From: AP-15 sp963737145
GTDB taxonomy: Bacteria; Pseudomonadota; Alphaproteobacteria; ATCC43930; CGMCC-115725
Length of the DNA: 64,000 nt
Reading direction: 5' to 3'
NCBI GenBank assembly: GCA_963737145.1
Contig: CAVTRO010000005.1
Span: 186,001-250,000, forward strand
Part shown: one piece after another, positions 26,147 through 34,469 of the stretch
How the letters are laid out: each line of letters begins with the position of its first letter
Position numbering within the stretch: the stretch's first letter is position 1
The notes under the pieces: model-generated
The model's input: the letters and a program-made list of their open reading frames with translations, nothing else
Told to the model about the DNA's origin: nothing
Database searches by the model: none
Program-made: the position numbers and the translations under genes

Positions 26147-26852
26147 TCAGAGCAATCGATCGAGCTGATCGTGATCGATCCGGTAGCATTCGCACGCGGT
26201 GGATTCGAGCCCGTCACGATCGGTGATTGTGAGTTGGCCGTGGTGATATCGGATCAGCCCGGAGCGCTGCAGGTCCCCGGCGGTGGTGGTGACCCCGGCC
26301 CGCCGGACGCCGAGCATCGACGCCAAGAACTCGTGCGTCATCGGCATCATGTCCGATCCGATGCGGTCGCTCGCCATCAGCAGCCATCGGGCGCAGCGCT
26401 GCTCGACCGAATGCAGCCGGTTACAGGCGGCAGTTTGAGCGCTCAGGTTCAACATCGCCTCCGCGAAGCGCAGCGCGATTTTGCGAAAGGCGGTGCTTTG
26501 ATCGAATATCGACTTGCAGCGCGAGGCGCTCATTCGATGTGCGGTGCCGGGGATCTGAACGAGCGCAATCTGTGCCGACACTTCGGCGCCGAGAAGGGCG
26601 GACACGCCGATTACGCCCTCCATCCCGATCATACCCGACTTCGATCATCGTGCCGTTCGCCATACTGGTCAGCACGGATCCGAGCCCCTCCTCGACGAAG
26701 TAGACATCCTCGATCGGAGCCCCTGCCGCGTGCAGGACTTGTCTTTGTGACAAGGCCACGGGATGTAGGTTCGAATAGAACTGGTCCAGATCTCCCTGCG
26801 GAAGCGCAGTGAGCAGCCGATTTTTGATGGTGTTGCGCTTTGACTGAGACAT
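26147..26852 (-). CDS. Crp/Fnr-family transcriptional regulator (frameshifted)
   Basis: Two overlapping frames rebuild a regulator of about 235 residues. The first gives the cyclic-nucleotide-binding-like beta roll start (YSNLHPVALSQRQVLHAAGA, IEDVYFVEEGLGSVLTSMAN) up to TMIEVG. The second continues with GMIGMEGVIGVSALLGAEVS and ends with a winged helix (THEFLASMLGVRRAGVTTTA, RSGLIRYHHGQLTITDR). Removing one G from the run at 26634-26636 restores one frame. The fold is close to Fnr-like regulators without the N-terminal cysteines needed for an iron-sulfur cluster. It is either a sequencing indel or an inactivated gene. Confidence 0.75.
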
Positions 26853-26968
26853 GAGCGCGCTCCCGTTTCTTAGAGCGGGAGCCCACGCCTCTCTCAGTCG
26901 CCGCCTGCCCAAGCACGTCGGCGGCAATAAACTAAATGTGGGGCTTCTTGGCCGCCTCGGCAACCAAG

Positions 26969-27841
26969 CTACAGCATCGGGCGGCCGCCGGTGACAGGGA
27001 TCATCGCGCCCGACATGTAGCTGCCGTCATCCGAGGCGAGCAGGACGTAAGCCGGGGCGAGCTCAGCCGGCTGGCCCGGGCGTTTGAGCGGCGTGTTCTC
27101 GCCGAAATGCTCGACCTTGTCGGGTGCCATCGTCGATGGGATCAGCGGGGTCCAAATCGGTCCGGGGGCGACGCAGTTGACGCGAATTCCTTTCTCGGCG
27201 AGCAGTTGCGCGAGGCCGGCCGTGAAATTGGCGATGGCGCCCTTGGTCGTCGCATAGGCCAAGAGCTGCGGCGATGGCGATTTGCTGTTGATCGAGGCGG
27301 TGTTCACGATCGCGCTTCCCGGTTTCATATGCGGGACAGCGGCCTTCGATAGATAGAACATGCTGTAGATATTCGTGCGGAAGGTGCGATCCCACTCCTC
27401 CTCGCTGATCTCCTCGAGACTGGCATGCGTCATCTGGTAAGCGGCATTGTTGACCAGGATGTCGAGCTTGCCGAATTCCCGGACGGCGCGGTCGACCAGC
27501 TGACGGCAATGAGCCGGATCCTTGACGTCGCCAGCCACCTGCACCGCCCGGCGACCGGCCTCTTCGACCCAGCGCGCCGTCTCCCGCGCGTCCTCGTGCT
27601 CGCTGAGGTAGGAAATCAGGACGTCGGCGCCCTCGCGAGCAAAAGCGATCGCGACCGCCCGTCCGATTCCGGAATCGGCCCCGGTGATCAGCGCAGCGCG
27701 GCCTTTCAGCTTATCGCACCCGCGATAAGTATGCTCCCCGTGATCCGGCTTCGGATCGAGCTGTTCGGTAAAGCCGGGCGGTTCCTGTTGTTGGCGTGGT
27801 TGCGGAGGGGTCGGGCCGGCGGTTTTCGGATCGGTCGTCAT
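26969..27841 (-). CDS. SDR-family oxidoreductase (YghA/general-stress type)
   Basis: A 290-residue classical/extended SDR. The NAD(P) motif TGADSGIG lies at 53-60, NNAA at 131-134 and the catalytic Ser183, Tyr196 and Lys200 (YATTK). An N-terminal Pro/Gln-rich extension (PPQPRQQQEPPGFTEQLDPK) plus DHGEHTYRGCDKLKGR is typical of the YghA/GsiB-like subgroup found with stress genes. The ATG at 27841 is preferred because upstream residues would come from a palindromic repeat. A hemerythrin-domain gene lies upstream on the same strand. Confidence 0.92.
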   Translation of the reverse strand: MTTDPKTAGPTPPQPRQQQEPPGFTEQLDPKPDHGEHTYRGCDKLKGRAALITGADSGIGRAVAIAFAREGADVLISYLSEHEDARETARWVEEAGRRAVQVAGDVKDPAHCRQLVDRAVREFGKLDILVNNAAYQMTHASLEEISEEEWDRTFRTNIYSMFYLSKAAVPHMKPGSAIVNTASINSKSPSPQLLAYATTKGAIANFTAGLAQLLAEKGIRVNCVAPGPIWTPLIPSTMAPDKVEHFGENTPLKRPGQPAELAPAYVLLASDDGSYMSGAMIPVTGGRPML

Positions 27842-27912
27842 CGCATCATCCCATTGCAAAAGAGGATGCGTCCAAAACGGGACCCGCGCCCGCGGGTTCC
27901 TTTTGCAGAATG

Positions 27913-27944
27913 AAAAGCCCCGCCGAACGCAGGCAGGGCTTTTC
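27913..27944 (-). terminator. Rho-independent terminator downstream of hemerythrin gene
   Basis: Stem GAAAAGCCC...GGGCTTTTC with a GC-rich upper part and short loop. The A/T flanks give a T-run on either strand. It ends the hemerythrin transcript before the SDR gene. Confidence 0.7.
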
Positions 27945-27957
27945 TTGCGATTACTCT

Positions 27958-28050
27958 GGTCATTGCGAGGAGTCGGAGGCGACGAAGCAATCTCGGCCGT
28001 TGGAGACTCAATAGGCGCTAAATTGCTTCGCTGCGCTCGCGATGACAATT
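27958..28050. repeat. Inverted pair of GTCATTGCGAG-type repeats without gene
   Basis: The left copy GGTCATTGCGAGG...AAGCAATCTC (27958-27994) and the right copy AATTGCTTCGCTGCGC...GATGACAATT (28021-28050) face each other across about 26 bases. They belong to the same family as the repeats framing the GIY-YIG gene at 19.8-20.1 kb. Confidence 0.75.
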
Positions 28051-28088
28051 ATGATGCGGTCGTTCTATTCTGGTCGATTTGCCCCAGT

Positions 28089-28628
28089 TTAGGCTTCCAT
28101 TTCGGCCATCAACTCTTTCTTGCGCTCGGCGAGTTCCTTCCCGACCGCGTCGAGATCCATCTTTGTCGATTGAAGCTCCGGGAACAGCTCCTCCTCTTCT
28201 TCTTTGATATGCTGCTTGACCATCTCACCAAGAACCCGAATCTTGGCGTCATATAGTTCCTCGCCGACCTCCATCGCCTCGATTTCAGCAATCAGGTTTT
28301 TCACGGTCGAATGCTCGACGATCGCTTCGTCAATCAGATCGTTGTCCTGACTGGCTTCGCGGGCCTGAGGATAAAAAATCTCTTCTTCCATCTGGGCATG
28401 GACCTTCAAGGCGAGGCAGATCTTTTCTGCCAGCTCGGTCTTGCGGTCTTCGTCGCTGTCCTTCAATTCATCGTATTCGTCGAACCACTCTTCGACTTCC
28501 CGGTGATCTTGTTCCAGGAGATCGAACGCGTTGACTTGCTGTTCTTCCTTTTTTCGATTGGCAGTCTGTGAGCGGCTCGATTTGCGTTCCGCCGTGCGGT
28601 TTGCCTTGGTTTTCGCTTTTGTCGCCAT
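28089..28628 (-). CDS. Hemerythrin-like domain protein
   Basis: A 179-residue protein. A basic, Lys/Arg/Ser-rich N-terminus of about 38 residues precedes an HHE/hemerythrin four-helix domain with the pattern LLEQDHREVEEWFDEYDEL, then LALKVHAQMEEEIFYP, IVEHSTVKNLIAEIE and MVKQHIKEEEEELFPELQ. These His/Glu sites bind a di-iron centre that senses O2 or related species. The ATG at 28628 has GAGGG upstream. The Lys-rich N-terminus may bind nucleic acid, by analogy only. Confidence 0.9.
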   Translation of the reverse strand: MATKAKTKANRTAERKSSRSQTANRKKEEQQVNAFDLLEQDHREVEEWFDEYDELKDSDEDRKTELAEKICLALKVHAQMEEEIFYPQAREASQDNDLIDEAIVEHSTVKNLIAEIEAMEVGEELYDAKIRVLGEMVKQHIKEEEEELFPELQSTKMDLDAVGKELAERKKELMAEMEA

Positions 28629-28752
28629 TGCCACATCCCTCGTTGATCGTGAATGTCGCAGAATTAACCGCCGGGAGAGGGCAGCGGTTCCTGGTGCCAG
28701 GCAGCGATAAATCGGGTAGAGGATTGGCGATAACAAAACAATGGGACAAACG

Positions 28753-29211
28753 ATGATCGAACTCGAGCGGCCGGCGGATCTCGCGCAGTATGTCGGCAAC
28801 GAAATCGGTGTCAGCGATTGGTTCACCGTCGATCAGGCGCTGATCGACAAATTCGCCGATGCCACTGGCGATCACCAGTGGATCCATGTCGACGTCGAGC
28901 GCGCCAAGCGCGAGATGCCGGGCGGCAAGACGATCGCGCACGGCTATCTGACATTGTCATTGGTGCCGCGCCTCGGCCAGACGCTCTATCGCGTCAAGCA
29001 GCGCTCGCGCGGGCTCAATTACGGCTCCAACCGGGTCCGCTTTACCGGGCAGGTGCCGGCCGGCTCGCGCATTCGGCTGCGGCAGAAGATCCAATCGGTC
29101 GAGCCGGTCGATGGTGGCGGCGTGCGCATTACCTCGGAAAATACCGTCGAGGTCGAGGGCGCCGCGCGACCGGCCCTCGTCGCCGAAACGATCAGCATGC
29201 AGTTCGACTGA
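28753..29211 (+). CDS. MaoC-family (R)-hydratase
   Basis: A protein of about 152 residues with the hot-dog fold of MaoC enoyl-CoA hydratases. The catalytic dyad segment is FADATGDHQWIHVD, followed by AHGYLTLSLVPRL and the strand SNRVRFTGQVPAGSRIR. It hydrates or dehydrates acyl-CoA or acyl thioesters. An ATG four codons upstream (28741) is possible; 28753 is chosen because a GGGA lies at a usable distance. Its end overlaps the convergent phosphatase gene by 20 bases. Confidence 0.9.
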   Translation: MIELERPADLAQYVGNEIGVSDWFTVDQALIDKFADATGDHQWIHVDVERAKREMPGGKTIAHGYLTLSLVPRLGQTLYRVKQRSRGLNYGSNRVRFTGQVPAGSRIRLRQKIQSVEPVDGGGVRITSENTVEVEGAARPALVAETISMQFD

Positions 29212-29827
29212 AGCCGAGCTTGAGCTCTTCGCGTTCGACGACCATCAGCCGGTCAGTGGCCGGGTCGTATCGCAGAACGTAGAGCGTGGTGTTGCGAACC
29301 GGCGCCGGCGCGCTGCCTGGCGGCAAGGCGTGCTTCATCAGCTGGCGCACCATCGCGCCGTGGGTCGAAACACCGATCCGCCGGAACGGTTGCGCCGCAG
29401 TGAAGCGCCGCAAGCCGGCGATCCCCCGCATGCGGGTCGCGATGCCGGTCTCGCCGCCGGGGAAGGCGACATCGCCATCCGAGTACCAGCGCTCGGTCAA
29501 GCCCTCGCCGAAACGCGTCTTGGCGTCCGCCCACAGGAGGCCCTCGGCCGCGCCGACATCGGTCTCGCGCAATCCGGCTTCGATGAAAACCGGCACCCGC
29601 AATGCGTCCGCGACGATCTGCGCGGTCGTTCGGGCGCGCGCCAGATCGCTCGACACCACCGCGTCGAGCCGGTGCGGACGCAAGCTCTCGGCCAACCCCT
29701 GGGCCTGCGCGAGGCCCGTCGCATTGAGTGGCGTATCCGTATGTCCCTGCAATCGGCCTTCGCGGTTCCAGTCGGTCTCGCCGTGCCGGAACAAGAACAG
29801 AATGCGCTCGCCGAGGCCTTGTTCCAA
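29192..29827 (-). CDS. Histidine phosphatase family protein (phosphoglycerate mutase-like)
   Basis: A phosphatase of about 211 residues. The catalytic RHG motif is FLFRHGETDWNREGRLQGH, and the second signature is VSSDLARARTTAQI, then ETDVGAAEGL and the second His in VSTHGAMVRQL. The substrate could be a phosphosugar, a nucleotide or alpha-ribazole phosphate. A TTG at 29827 four bases after GGAGG is proposed as start; an ATG at 29899 would overlap the divergent DoxX gene. The assignment to a pathway is open. Confidence 0.85.
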   Translation of the reverse strand: MEQGLGERILFLFRHGETDWNREGRLQGHTDTPLNATGLAQAQGLAESLRPHRLDAVVSSDLARARTTAQIVADALRVPVFIEAGLRETDVGAAEGLLWADAKTRFGEGLTERWYSDGDVAFPGGETGIATRMRGIAGLRRFTAAQPFRRIGVSTHGAMVRQLMKHALPPGSAPAPVRNTTLYVLRYDPATDRLMVVEREELKLGFSRTAC

Positions 29828-29885
29828 TATCCCTCCGTAAGATGATATTAGACTTAATTTGAACCGATTCGAGGGAGTCCGGAAG

Positions 29886-30332
29886 ATGAAGATCCTCAAT
29901 CATCAGTCGTCAGAGCGAATGCTCAGCGTGCTGCGCGTCATCGTCGGGCTCTTGTTCGTCGAGCACGGTCTGGCCAAGCTCGTCGGCTTTCCGCATGTCG
30001 CGATGTTCGACAAGCTGCAACTGGTCTCACTATTGGGGCTCGCCGGGGTGATCGAACTGGTCGGCGGAGCGCTGCTCACCGTCGGCCTGTTTACTCGCAT
30101 CACCGCGTTCATCATGTCGGGCGAAATGGCATTCGCCTATTTCATGGTGCATGCTCCGAAGAGTTTTTACCCGGCCCTCAACGGCGGCGAGTTGGCGATC
30201 GTCTACTGCTTTTTATTGCTGTATTTCGCGGCTGCCGGCGCCGGTGTCTGGAGCCTCGACCAACTTCGCCTCGGCGCCGCCGGCCCGGCTGGAGCTTACG
30301 AAAGGCACGTGTCTGTCGGCGGAGACGATTGA
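29886..30332 (+). CDS. DoxX-family membrane protein
   Basis: A 148-residue protein with four hydrophobic helices: LRVIVGLLFVEHGLAKLVGF, then LLGLAGVIELVGGALLTVGL, FIMSGEMAFAYFM and IVYCFLLLYFAAAGAGVW. The EHGLAKL and E..GG signatures mark DoxX/DoxD-like proteins, some of which act in quinone or sulfur redox chemistry. The ATG at 29886 follows GGA-containing sequence. Its stop shares a base with the start of the next gene (TGATG), so it heads the operon with the split thiamine-diphosphate enzyme. Confidence 0.88.
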   Translation: MKILNHQSSERMLSVLRVIVGLLFVEHGLAKLVGFPHVAMFDKLQLVSLLGLAGVIELVGGALLTVGLFTRITAFIMSGEMAFAYFMVHAPKSFYPALNGGELAIVYCFLLLYFAAAGAGVWSLDQLRLGAAGPAGAYERHVSVGGDD

Positions 30333-30850
30333 TGAATGACGCGGCGGTGGTCGCGTTGAGCCCGGAGACGGTGCTCGGCGAGATGAAGAAGAACGGTGTC
30401 ACGCACGTCGTGTGGCTGCCGGACAGCGAGACCAACTGGCTCCATTTGCTGATGAAGGCGGAGCCGTCGTTGCGGCTCGTCGGCGTCAGCCGCGAGGGCC
30501 ATGCCTGCTCGATCGCCGCCGGGCTGTCGGTCGGCGGAGCCAAGCCGCTGATCCTGATCCAGAACACCGGGATGATGGAATCGGGAGATTCGCTGCGCGG
30601 ATGGCTGTTGGGCCTCAACATCCCAGTCGTGCTCATGGTCGGCTACCGCGGCTGGACGCGCCACGGCGTCAACCAGGACAGCGCCGCGACTTATACCGAG
30701 CGGTTTCTGATGGCGTTTGGGATCAACTATTACCTCGTCGAGAACGACGGCGATGCGCCGCGCATCTCGATCGCCTTCGAGGAGGCGGAAGGCACGAAGC
30801 GACCAGTCGTCGTGCTCGTCGGCGACGAATACCACGGCTTCAACCGATAG
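30332..30850 (+). CDS. Thiamine-diphosphate-binding protein, N-terminal (Pyr) half
   Basis: A 172-residue protein equivalent to the pyrimidine-binding half of thiamine-diphosphate decarboxylases, like the alpha subunit of sulfopyruvate or phosphonopyruvate decarboxylase (ComD type). It shows NGVTHVVWLPDSETNWLHLL, the catalytic Glu region VGVSREGHACSIAAGLSVGG, ILIQNTGMMESGDSLRG and PVVLMVGYRGWTRHG. It needs the second half encoded just downstream (14-base gap) to make an active dimer. The actual keto acid is unknown. Confidence 0.85.
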   Translation: MNDAAVVALSPETVLGEMKKNGVTHVVWLPDSETNWLHLLMKAEPSLRLVGVSREGHACSIAAGLSVGGAKPLILIQNTGMMESGDSLRGWLLGLNIPVVLMVGYRGWTRHGVNQDSAATYTERFLMAFGINYYLVENDGDAPRISIAFEEAEGTKRPVVVLVGDEYHGFNR

Positions 30851-30864
30851 AGGGGCACCTTGCT

Positions 30865-31452
30865 ATGATACACACCGCAGAAATGTTGAAGGCGTTCGCC
30901 CCCTATCGCGAGGACGCGATTGTCGTTCCGGGGCGCGGCGGCCGTTATTGGAGCGACCTTACGACGCGGCCGAAGCTCGACGTGCCGGTCGGCGATCCGG
31001 CAATGGGCGGGCACGCCGGCTTTGCGCTCGGGCTGGCGCTGGCGCGACCGGAGAAAAGGGTCATCCTCTTCGATTCCGAGGGCGACATATTGATGAGCCT
31101 CGGCATGCTGGTCACGATCGCCGAGCAGCAGCCAATGAATTTTTATCACTTTCTGATCGACAATGGGTGTTATGCGACGACGGGCGGCCAGCCGGTCCCT
31201 AATGCCGAAAACACCAACTACGACGTGATCGCCCGCGGCGCCGGCTACCCCCGAGCTTTCGCGTTCCGCGAGCTCGAGGATTTCTCCGCCGCCCTCCCCG
31301 ACATCCTCGGCAAGCCCGGCCCGGTGTTTGTCGCGGTAAAGGTCGCCGCGGAAATCGAAAACGCCCCGATCGGCCGGCGCCGCCGCTGGCAGACCCGCAC
31401 GCGCGACCAAGTGATCAAGGATCTGCGCAAGGAATTGGGCATCAGCGCGTAA
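30865..31452 (+). CDS. Thiamine-diphosphate-binding protein, C-terminal (PP) half
   Basis: A 195-residue protein equivalent to the diphosphate-binding half (ComE type). The metal/diphosphate motif normally written GDG...NN appears as DSEGDILMSLGMLVTIAEQQ followed by LIDNGCYATTGGQP. The start MIHTAEMLKAFAPYREDAIV matches this family. Paired with the gene before it, it gives a split decarboxylase- or synthase-like enzyme. A GMC oxidoreductase follows after a palindromic repeat. Confidence 0.87.
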   Translation: MIHTAEMLKAFAPYREDAIVVPGRGGRYWSDLTTRPKLDVPVGDPAMGGHAGFALGLALARPEKRVILFDSEGDILMSLGMLVTIAEQQPMNFYHFLIDNGCYATTGGQPVPNAENTNYDVIARGAGYPRAFAFRELEDFSAALPDILGKPGPVFVAVKVAAEIENAPIGRRRRWQTRTRDQVIKDLRKELGISA

Positions 31453-31475
31453 CGGCGCGGACCTATCGCCATATT

Positions 31476-31499
31476 CCCTCCCCCGCAAGCGGGGGAGGG
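31476..31499. repeat. Dispersed GC palindrome
   Basis: Arms CCCTCCCCCGC and GCGGGGGAGGG around AA. It is the reverse complement of the copy at 4528-4551, with the same flanking TTCCC...GGGTT. It lies between the ThDP gene and the GMC gene. Confidence 0.75.
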
Positions 31500-31524
31500 T
31501 TGGGGTGGGTGAGGGAGAGCAGGC

Positions 31525-33162
31525 ATGCAGGACAACGGAGAATTCGACTTCATCATCGCCGGCGCCGGCTCTGCCGGCTGCGTGCTGGCCAACCGGCTGA
31601 CCGCCGACCGCACCACCCGCGTGCTGTTGCTGGAGGCCGGCGGCAAGGACCGCAATCCGTGGATCCACATCCCGGCCGGGTTCTACCGGAACATCTTCCA
31701 TCCGAAGATCACCTGGGTGTTCGAGACCGAGCCCCTCGCCGGGCTCGGTGGGCGCCGCATGCTGTGGCCGCGCGGCAAGGTGCTCGGCGGATCGAGCTCG
31801 ATCAACGGGCTCATTTACATCCGCGGCCAAAAGCAGGATTTCGATCTGTGGCGCCAGCTCGGCAATACCGGGTGGTCGTATGAGGACGTGCTGCCCTATT
31901 TCCGCCGCGCCGAGCATCAGGAGCGCGGCGCCGACGAGCATCACGGCGCTGGCGGACCGCTCTGCGTCTCCGATCTGCGGGCCCGCCACGAATTGCACGA
32001 CGCCTTCATCGCCGGCGCGCAGGAGGCCGGACATAAGTTCAACCCGGATTTCAACGGCGCGGAGCAAGACGGCGTCGGCGCATTGCAGGTGACCGTCCGC
32101 AACATGCGGCGTTGCAGCGCTGCAGTCGCCTATCTGCGGCCGGCCATGCGGCGGCCCAATCTGCGCGTCGAGGTCAGCGCATTGGCGCACCGCGTGCTGT
32201 TCGCAGGCCAGCGCGCAGTAGGCCTCGAATATGCGCAGGACGGGACCGTGCACAGAGCCCGGGCGCGCCGCGAGGTGTTGCTCGCCGGCGGCTCGATCAA
32301 CTCGCCGCAGCTATTGCAGCTATCCGGGGTTGGGCCTGGGCAATTGCTGCAGGAGCACGGCATCGCCGTGGTTCACGACTTGCCCGGGGTCGGCGAAAAC
32401 CTGCAGGACCACCTCAACTCGCGCGTCGTCTATCGCGCGCGGCGCGCCAATACCTTGAACGAGGTCTCCCGAAGCTGGCTGCGGCAGGTTCACGCCGGGT
32501 TTTCATACGCGCTGGCGCGCCGCGGCGCGTTGATGATGGGAGCGGCGCCGATCGGGCTGTTTGCGCGCACCCGGCCGGGCCTCGACTCGCCGGATGTGCA
32601 ATACCAGTTTCTCGCCGGCAGCTTTGTCACGGCGGGTGGAGCGATGCACGACTTTCCGGGCTGCCAGGCGACCTGCATCCCGTGCCGGCCGGAAAGCCGC
32701 GGCTGGCTCAGGATCCGCTCGCCCGATCCCGCCGCACCGCCGGCAATCCAGCCGAACTACCTGTCGACGCAGGCCGACAAGGATACGTTGATCTCCGGGC
32801 TCAGGCTCGTGCGCGGCATCTTCCAGACCGCGGCGATGCAGAAATGCGTCTCGGGGGAATTCTTGCCCGGCCCGGCGGCGCAGAGCGACGAAGATTTCCT
32901 CGACCATATCCGCCAGACCGCCGGCACGACCTACCACCCGACCAGCACCTGCATGATGGGACCGCGTGAAAATGCGGTGGTCGACACTGCACTGCGGGTT
33001 CACGGCGTTGAGGGGTTGCGGGTGATCGACGCCTCGATCATGCCGACGGTCGTCTCCGGCAACACCAACGCCGCGACCATCATGATCGCCGAAAAGGGCG
33101 CCGCCATGATCCTCAACGAAGCGCGCTCCACCGGCCCCGCCGTCCGCGCAAAGGCTGCTTGA
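31525..33162 (+). CDS. GMC-family FAD oxidoreductase (choline dehydrogenase-like)
   Basis: A 545-residue flavoprotein. The FAD-binding start is DFIIAGAGSAGCVLANRL, then PRGKVLGGSSSINGLIYIRG and the second GMC signature GGSINSPQLLQLSGVGPG. The C-terminal catalytic His/Asn region is GTTYHPTSTCMMG and GNTNAATIMIAEKGA. It oxidises an alcohol or a sugar-like substrate to an aldehyde. A start just after a palindromic repeat gives the normal N-terminus. A decayed copy of its C-terminal end lies at 34385-34467. Confidence 0.92.
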   Translation: MQDNGEFDFIIAGAGSAGCVLANRLTADRTTRVLLLEAGGKDRNPWIHIPAGFYRNIFHPKITWVFETEPLAGLGGRRMLWPRGKVLGGSSSINGLIYIRGQKQDFDLWRQLGNTGWSYEDVLPYFRRAEHQERGADEHHGAGGPLCVSDLRARHELHDAFIAGAQEAGHKFNPDFNGAEQDGVGALQVTVRNMRRCSAAVAYLRPAMRRPNLRVEVSALAHRVLFAGQRAVGLEYAQDGTVHRARARREVLLAGGSINSPQLLQLSGVGPGQLLQEHGIAVVHDLPGVGENLQDHLNSRVVYRARRANTLNEVSRSWLRQVHAGFSYALARRGALMMGAAPIGLFARTRPGLDSPDVQYQFLAGSFVTAGGAMHDFPGCQATCIPCRPESRGWLRIRSPDPAAPPAIQPNYLSTQADKDTLISGLRLVRGIFQTAAMQKCVSGEFLPGPAAQSDEDFLDHIRQTAGTTYHPTSTCMMGPRENAVVDTALRVHGVEGLRVIDASIMPTVVSGNTNAATIMIAEKGAAMILNEARSTGPAVRAKAA

Positions 33163-33273
33163 GGCGCGGTCGGCGCGTCACCGCCCCTGACCGTGCTCGC
33201 GGATCAGGGCGGCGAACCAGGCGCGGATCCATGGTACAATTCTCGTTGCCGAACGCTCCACAGGAGAGGCGTC

Positions 33274-34011
33274 ATGTCAGATCCCGCCAGCACCCGGATA
33301 CGCCCGCTGGATGCGCTGCGCGCGATGCGCGGCTTGTTGCGCGACCGCGAGGATACGCGGCAAGCCTTTCTGCTGGTCGAGGCATTGCGCGGCAAGACCA
33401 CGCTGCGCCAATTCGCCCGCTTATGCGAGACCGACGCCGGGCGGGCATTGCTGGCGGAAAAGCCGAGCCTCCTCGCCTATCTCAGCGACCGCAAAAGCCT
33501 TGCCGCCTTGCCGCCTGGCTCGCTCGGGCGGGCCTATCTCGACTTCGTCAGCGAAGAGAATCTGTCGGCCAACGGGTTGGTCGAGGCCTCGAAGATCCGC
33601 GCGACGCCACCCCCGGCCAACGATTTGACGTGGTTCCGCGAGCGCAACCGCGAGATGCACGACCTGCTGCATGTGACTGCCGGCTACGGCCGCGACCCGC
33701 TCGGCGAGGCCTGCGTCCTCGCCTTCACCTTTGCCCAGAACCGGAGCAAGGGCGCGGCCGTCATCGCCATGGTCGGCGCCTGGCGCAATCTGCGCCGGCT
33801 GAAGACGCTGCGGGCGCCGCGCGCGATCTGGGAGGCTTATCGACAAGGCAGGCGCGCCCTTTGGCTGATCGGCGCCGATTGGGAAAATTTGCTGGCACAG
33901 CCGCTAGCGGCGGTCCGCGCCGGCTTCCGGGTCGCAACCCCGACCCAGTACCCGCAACTGCGCGAGCGCTCCGCCGCCGCCGCCGAAGCGGTGCGGCTCG
34001 CCACGGCCTAG
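33274..34011 (+). CDS. Coq4-family protein
   Basis: A 245-residue protein homologous to Coq4, a scaffold of ubiquinone biosynthesis. The zinc motif HDxxH-x11-E is exact: His129, Asp130, His133 and Glu145 (HDLLHVTAGYGRDPLGEA). The start has a strong AGGAGAGG site. In bacteria the family's role in quinone synthesis is inferred from the eukaryotic protein. It follows the GMC gene by about 110 bases. Confidence 0.85.
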   Translation: MSDPASTRIRPLDALRAMRGLLRDREDTRQAFLLVEALRGKTTLRQFARLCETDAGRALLAEKPSLLAYLSDRKSLAALPPGSLGRAYLDFVSEENLSANGLVEASKIRATPPPANDLTWFRERNREMHDLLHVTAGYGRDPLGEACVLAFTFAQNRSKGAAVIAMVGAWRNLRRLKTLRAPRAIWEAYRQGRRALWLIGADWENLLAQPLAAVRAGFRVATPTQYPQLRERSAAAAEAVRLATA

Positions 34012-34044
34012 CTCCATTTCTACCCGTTACCCCTGCGTAAGCGC

Positions 34045-34360
34045 TCAACCGCGTGGAGACACGCTGGGTGTTGCTGGCGATGGGGCTGATCTCGGCCTTG
34101 ACCCGGTTTCCGATGCTGGCGCCGGTCGGGTTTGCGACGAATCCTTGCGTGCCGCGTCGCGCTCGGCGCCGGCCCGGGCCCGGCCTATCCGGTGGCCCTG
34201 CACGTGATCTACAAGTGGTTTCCTAACGAGTTGCGGACGTTCCCGACTGGGATTATCGCGCATCGCGGCATCATCGGCGCGGCATTGATGGATCCCGAGC
34301 GCGATTTCGAGCGGCTCGGCGGCATCGCGCCGACGGTGCAATATCGACGGGCCTAGGCCG
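34045..34360 (+). pseudogene. MFS transporter remnant
   Basis: The forward sequence preserves pieces of an MFS N-terminus: WVLLAMGLISALTRFPMLAP, then RVALGAGPGPAYPVALHVIY and KWFPNELRTFPTGIIAHRG. These match the first helices and the helix 4-5 region of anion/hexuronate-type MFS proteins, but the part between is deleted and the remainder is missing. The last 20 codons before the TAG at 34354 do not look like MFS and may be from another gene. Confidence 0.55.
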
Positions 34361-34384
34361 CTCCCTCATCCTGCCCGCCGCAAT

Positions 34385-34467
34385 GTGAGGCGCTGCGGAC
34401 GATCGATGCCTCGATCATGCCGACCGTAATTTTCGGCAACACCAACGCGGCAACGATTACCCTATGA
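34385..34467 (+). pseudogene. C-terminal remnant of a GMC oxidoreductase
   Basis: About 80 bases encode LRTIDASIMPTVIFGNTNAA and little more, matching the GMC gene at 33015-33090 (VIDASIMPTVVSGNTNAAT). It ends where the DUF1326 gene ends on the other strand. Together with the MFS fragment it shows a decayed catabolic cluster. Confidence 0.6.
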
Positions 34468-34469
34468 AG

